A DNA stretch of 64,000 nt from assembly GCA_910575165.1 (NCBI GenBank), contig CAJTDS010000001.1, positions 62,001 through 126,000 of the forward strand. Reading direction: 5' to 3'. Of this stretch, positions 30,001 to 36,000 are shown piece by piece. Under the pieces are notes generated by a model. It worked only from the letters and a program-made list of their open reading frames with translations. It ran no database searches and was not told the DNA's origin. How positions within the stretch are numbered: the stretch's first letter is position 1; every line of letters starts with the position of its first letter. A program made the translations under genes and the position numbers. Source of the stretch: Eggerthellaceae bacterium. GTDB taxonomy: Bacteria; Actinomycetota; Coriobacteriia; Coriobacteriales; Eggerthellaceae.

Positions 30001-33000
30001 GCGTACCGCTACCGTGGGCAAGAACGCTGCGGTGGCCTCCGGCACCGCCCACGAGGACGGCTACTTCGAGTTCACCAACCTGCCGGTGCGCGTCATCGTG
30101 GACGGCAAGGAGTACCTGGCCGGCTACACCACCATGGTGGTGGGCGACGCTATCAGCCTCACCACTTTCGAAGAGGTGCATACCACCCAGGATGACACGC
30201 GCTTCGATCCCGAGATTGACGCTTGGAACTCCAAGGCCCGCGGTATTGTGTCCAACGCCAGCGACGCCAAGCTGGTGAACCGCTACGGCGCCGGCAACTT
30301 CCCGCTGTACCGCTCCAGTCATGTGGCGGCTGACGGAACGCTGACCGACCACATCGAGACCGGGGCCGACGGCAAGGACGTGGCCATCCCGCTGTCCAAC
30401 TCCGACGGCAAGACCCACGCCATCGACGGCGTAATCGTGCTGGCCGGCTCCACCACTGTGGACGCCACGGGCAACAAGCCGGCGGCGGGCAGTTACAACG
30501 TGGGCACCGACGCCTTCCACCGCGCGGTCGAGTTCAACCTGACCTACGCGAAGAACGAAACCCATATGAACGGCGGCATTATCGAGCCTCCGTCGGCACC
30601 TATCGTCGGCCTGATCTGGGAGGACGCCGACTACGACGGCATCCGCTCCGACACCGAGGAAGGCATTGCCGGCGTGGAGATCCAGGTGATCCCCTACTAC
30701 TACACCAAGGTGGGCACCTACGCCGACGGCACCGACAAGTGGAGCTGGGTGCGCGCCGTGGAGTACGAGGCTCAGCTTGAGGACCTGGGCCTGAACAAGT
30801 GCTACACCATGGACGGCACCGACGGCACCATCAAGGGCCGCTACGTGACCGCCAACATGCCCACGAAGTTCCGCTTCGACGCCGACGGCAACTTCGTGCC
30901 GGCCACCGACGACAGGGAAGGCGAGGACTACCTGGCCGGTTACCGTATCGTAGTGACGAAGATGCCCGTGAAGGACGGCGTGACCGCCACGCTGACCCGC
31001 AATCATGCGGCTGGTACCGACCACTCGCTCTTGGGCGTGGAGTCCGATCTGTTCCGTAGCGCCGATGGTGCCACGACGAACTTCGTGATGAAGAACCGCG
31101 ACTTCGTGTCCGTGATCGGCCCGGACGGCAGCCCGACCGAGGCTGTGAAGGACGGCGGCATGGTCATCGTGGCCCACAGCGTGACCGGCAACGTGGCCGA
31201 GGAATACCGCAAGGAGTACTTCGGCAACAAGGGCAACTCCATCGTCTACGACATCTCCACCAACGTGCCGCAGCGCAACGGCGGCGACGCGGGCCTGGTG
31301 TTCATCCCCTACACATCCATCGAAGGCGACGTGTGGGACGACACCTACCAGGCCGAAGCCGGCGACGTGCTGAGCCTGGCAGCGAAGGCTCGCGCCTACA
31401 ATGGCATCCGCGACACGTGGCTGGATGCCGACGGCAACGAGCAGACCGAGCCCGGCCTGGCTGATCGCACCATGATGATCACCCAGTGGAAGTACGCCCC
31501 TGCCGGTGCAAACGGCGACAGCGGAACCTGGGAGCAGGTAAAGGGCTTCGGCACCAAGACCACCCTGACCGCCGACGGCACCAAGGGCACCGAGCTTGGC
31601 CACTACGCCTTCAACCGTCTGCCCTCCGCGGTGATCAGCAACACCAAGAACACCTACGACGTGGTGCGCGAGATCGACACCTACGAGCGCCAGGCCGACG
31701 GCTCGCTGGTGATGAAGGACACGCTGGGCAACACCGGGTCCCAGCAGTTCTGGAGCGACAAGTACTGGCTGACCAGCTACCAGGTGGAGATCAGCGGCTT
31801 CGACGCCACCACTACCGATGGCGATAACGACAAGGGCGAGCTTGACGGCCTGTGGATGCTCACCCGCTACCACGAGGGCACCGGCAAGGACAAGGAGTCT
31901 GCCGACTCCGACGTCCGCACCGACGAGCGCATCGGCGTGGCCGGCGGCCGTCCGCTGCGCGACCAGGATACCCTGGCCGGTCAGGACGGCGTGCGCGCCG
32001 GTTCGCCCGATGCCGCCGTGGGCTCCACAGGCACCGGCGCCCGCATCGTGGTGGCAAGCGTTGGCGACAACGACGCCGGCGATACCAAGACGAACCTGAA
32101 GTACAAGAGCGACTACGTGAACGTGGCTGCCAGCCAGCTGCTCTACAACGAGGCCACGGGCGCGGCGGCTACGGGCACGGTGGGCTACGACTGGCTGACC
32201 GTTCCCTTCTCCGTGTCCACCACGGGCACCGGCGAGGACGCGGTGACCACCAAGACCAAGACCCCGCTGGCCGGCGGCAACGTGGGCCTGGTGCATCCGG
32301 GCACCCAGTCCATCGAGGGCATCCTGTGGTACGACGAGGACAACGACGGCGTCCAGGATGCCGACGAAGAGGGCCTCAACAGCTACCGGGTGGACATCGA
32401 GCGCTACTTCTACAACGAGAAGAAGGGCGCCTGGGAGCGCATGGCCGACTGGCGCTACCTGGAGAGCGAGACCAGCCTGGCATCCGGCACCGCAACCCAC
32501 AAGCAGAACCTCTCCGAGGTGCCGGGCGGCAGCGACTACGACTACTGGCGCACCGGCGGTAACTTGGGCATGCCCAGCGAGCTTGATCTGAAGTGCGGTC
32601 AGACCCTGGGAGCCACGGGCACCATGCAGGACGGCTACTACCGTTTCGCCGACCTGGACACCATGGGCCTTGTGTATCTGGATGCGGCTGGCAACATCGA
32701 CCCGGCTGGAACCCAGACCAAGGTGGTTTACGGCTACAAGGTGAAGGTGACCGACCGCCAGGTGGTGAGCGGCCAGCTGCTGAAGTCGAAGTTGAACGTG
32801 AAGGGTGCGGATCTGGATTACACCACCGATTCGGACCTGCAGCGCAACAGCTACCTGACCGCGGCCAACGAGTACATCGTGTTGCTGGAGCAGGTAGACG
32901 TGAACGGCATGACGCCCGACGGCAAGGTGGCTAACGTGTCCAACATCGCCTGGGCGCCGGCTTCCAACAACGCCGATCAGACCGCCACGCTGACCGATCC

Positions 33001-36000
33001 CATGACCAGCGCCGCGCATCCGGGTCTGGTGGCCTACGATTACATGGCCAGCGACGACCGCGCTCACAACGACGGCGGCCTTATCCGCCTGCCGAAGTTC
33101 AGCATCTCCGGCTACGTGTGGGCCGACGAGGATTACGACGGTCTGTTCCAATGGTATCCGCAGGATCGCCTGGACGACAACGGCGCGGTCGTGGAGACCA
33201 ACTACGTGGAGGCTGGCTACAACGGCAAGCGCGTGTACCTGAAGAAGTGGTACTACGATCCCGAGGCCGTGAACGAAGACGGCACGAAGGGCGCGTGGCT
33301 GGCCTGGGAGAACACCGCCGACGCCATTCGCGAGAACGGCCCGGCCGCCCAGAACATGCTGACCGGCACCAACCCGGCCCAGGTGTACGGCACCGCCCAG
33401 GACGAGGACGGCAACGACTACGACCTGACCTACGACGTGGACGGCTACTACGAGTTCACGCAGCTGCCCACGGCCTACGCCAAGGTGGACGCCGCCGGCA
33501 ACTACACCTACTACCTGGCCGGCTACACCGTGGAGCTGAACGGCGCCAACAGCGCCGACGGCATGGTGTCGCTGCTGGTGACCAGCCATCAGTGGGCCAC
33601 CACCGCCAAGGATGCCGTGAACTCCAAGGCCCAGCCCATGCTGACCGAGGAAGGCCAGCAGAACGGCTGGGAGGACTACACCGCCGGCAACTATCCCATC
33701 CAGTGGGATGAGGAGAACCTGCAGACCGGTTCCGGCCGTCACGTGAACAACAAGCCCGCGGGCTACCCGCGCGACGGTGTGTCCAAGAACATCATGGACG
33801 GCAAGATCGTGCTGGCTGGCATCGCCGACAACGACACCTACGAGAACCAGAAGCTGACGGCCACCCGCGGCACGGGCGCGAGCCAGGTGAAGCTGAACTT
33901 CGACTTCGCCTTCGGCCAGAAGCAGACGGCCATGAACGCCGGCTTCGCCCCGCCGGACCACACCAACCTCACCGGCAAGGTGTGGCTGGACGAGGACTTC
34001 GACGGCCTGTTCACCGACGATAACCCCATCGACGATGTAACGGTGGTGCTGACCCAGTTCTACTTCGTGCCCAACCTGGACACCTCGGGTACGCACCAGC
34101 TCTACGAGGACCTGGAAGGCAACCTGTTCTACTGGGAGACCGACGAGGATACCGGCGAGAGCAGCTTGCGTCTCGAGAAGGCTGCGCCTACCACCAGCGT
34201 GCTGGCCGGCAACGACGGCACCGTGTACTATGTCCGCGCCGACCGTGTGTACAGCTACGAGAAGCTGCTTGAGCTGGGCACGCTGCCGAAGCTTTCCGAG
34301 AGCGGCACCTGGGTTGAGAACACCAACCTGGTGGGCAACGGCGAGACGGTGGTCATGGGCGTCAACGGTCACGGTCAGGACGTTGTGCTGGATGCCGACG
34401 GCAACCCGATGTACGGCGTGGACGTGAAGCTGGACGACAACGGCGTTCCCGTCGACGAGCTGGAGCGCGTGCAGCTCAACGCCGACGGCACCATCCGCAC
34501 CCATACCCTGGGCGCCCACCAAATCGTGGTGAAGACCGACGAGGGCGGCGACTACAACTTCTACGACCTACCCAGCTACGTGCTGGTGGACAGCGCCGTG
34601 ACCGACCCGGCTCATCCCGGTGCCGACATCTCCAAGGTCTACCAGCCGCGCACCGACTACAACAAGGTGTTCGCCGGCTACCAGACCGACGAGAACGGCG
34701 AGTTCGTCCTGGACGAGAACGGCCACAAGATCCCGCTGTACACCAACGGCTTCGCCAGCTGGAAGACCGACGAGAACGGCGAATACGTGCTGGACGAGGA
34801 AGGCAACAAGATTCCCGTCTACGACGACGAGGTGTCCTTCGGCACTGCCAACCACTACCTGGTGGGCTACGCCGTGCGCGTCATCAACCCGGACGGCAAG
34901 TACATGGCGTCGCGTTACCACGTGGATGCGCCGGAAGGCTCTATCGACTCCGACCTGCACAGCTTCGACGCCAACATGTCCGGCAAGTACAACGAGGACG
35001 GCACGATGGAAGAGACCTACGCCGTCGTGGCTCAGCAGTCCAAGTCGGGCGAGAAGTTCGCCAACGACTCCTACGAGGTTGAGTACAAGGGCATCGTCTA
35101 CGACCTGGCCAACCGCTTGTACCTGAAGCACGCCGGCAACGCGGGCCTGATCCTGCAGCACCCGGTGTACCTGAGCGGTCGCGTGTGGGACGACGTGGAC
35201 GCCGATGGTCTGCAGGGCGACGAGGAATCCGAGCCCGGTATCAAGGGTGCGCTGGTGCGCCTGACCCGCTACTGGTACGACACCACCGGCATCGGCAGCC
35301 TGGAATCGGCGCCCAGCGACGCATGGGATGACATCCCGTCGGTGGACGACACCGAGCTGTCGCAGGAGGTGCTGGACTTCATCATCAACATGGACGAGGA
35401 CGATCCCGAGGCCATGATCGCCTGGATCAACGCCGTGGCCGAGGGCGACGAGGGCGAAGGCGACGCCGGCACCACGCCCGGCACGTCCGGCTCTGGCGAG
35501 GGCGAGGGCTCCGAAGGCGGCGACGCTGAGGGCGGCGAGGGCACCGACCCGACCGACCCCGACGCGCCCGAAACCCCCGAGGCTCCCAAGCCCGAGGGCA
35601 AGCCGCTGCGCACCTACGAGGAGCTGAAGGCCTTCGAACGGGCGCACTACTTCTTCATCTACGGTTACGGCGAGCTGCTGGACAAGCCGGACGGCAGCGG
35701 CCAGATCGTCATCGAGCATCCGGGCAACGAGGCCGTTGAGAACGCGCTGATCACCATGATGTTCCGCCTGGCCGAGGGCAACGACTTCGACGAGGACGAG
35801 AAGAACGTGTGGCGTCGCGACTGGAGCTTCAGCCAGAGCGACGTGGCCGTGCTGGCCGAGGAAGGCGGCATGGGCGGCGGCGGCCTGACGAGCGTTCCCA
35901 GCCAGGCCGAGCTGGACGCGCTGGTGGGCGGCGAAGTGCCGCTGGTCAGCGTGCGCCAGGATGCCGACGGCACGGTGAACATTCCCGGCAGCGTGTTCAA

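Noticed and set aside
2363-34522. Antisense open frame of about 10,700 codons
   Set aside because: It runs in the same codon register as the giant gene and is a by-product of the absence of TTA, CTA and TCA codons. Its translation is low-complexity Val/Gly/His/Leu with no domain motifs.
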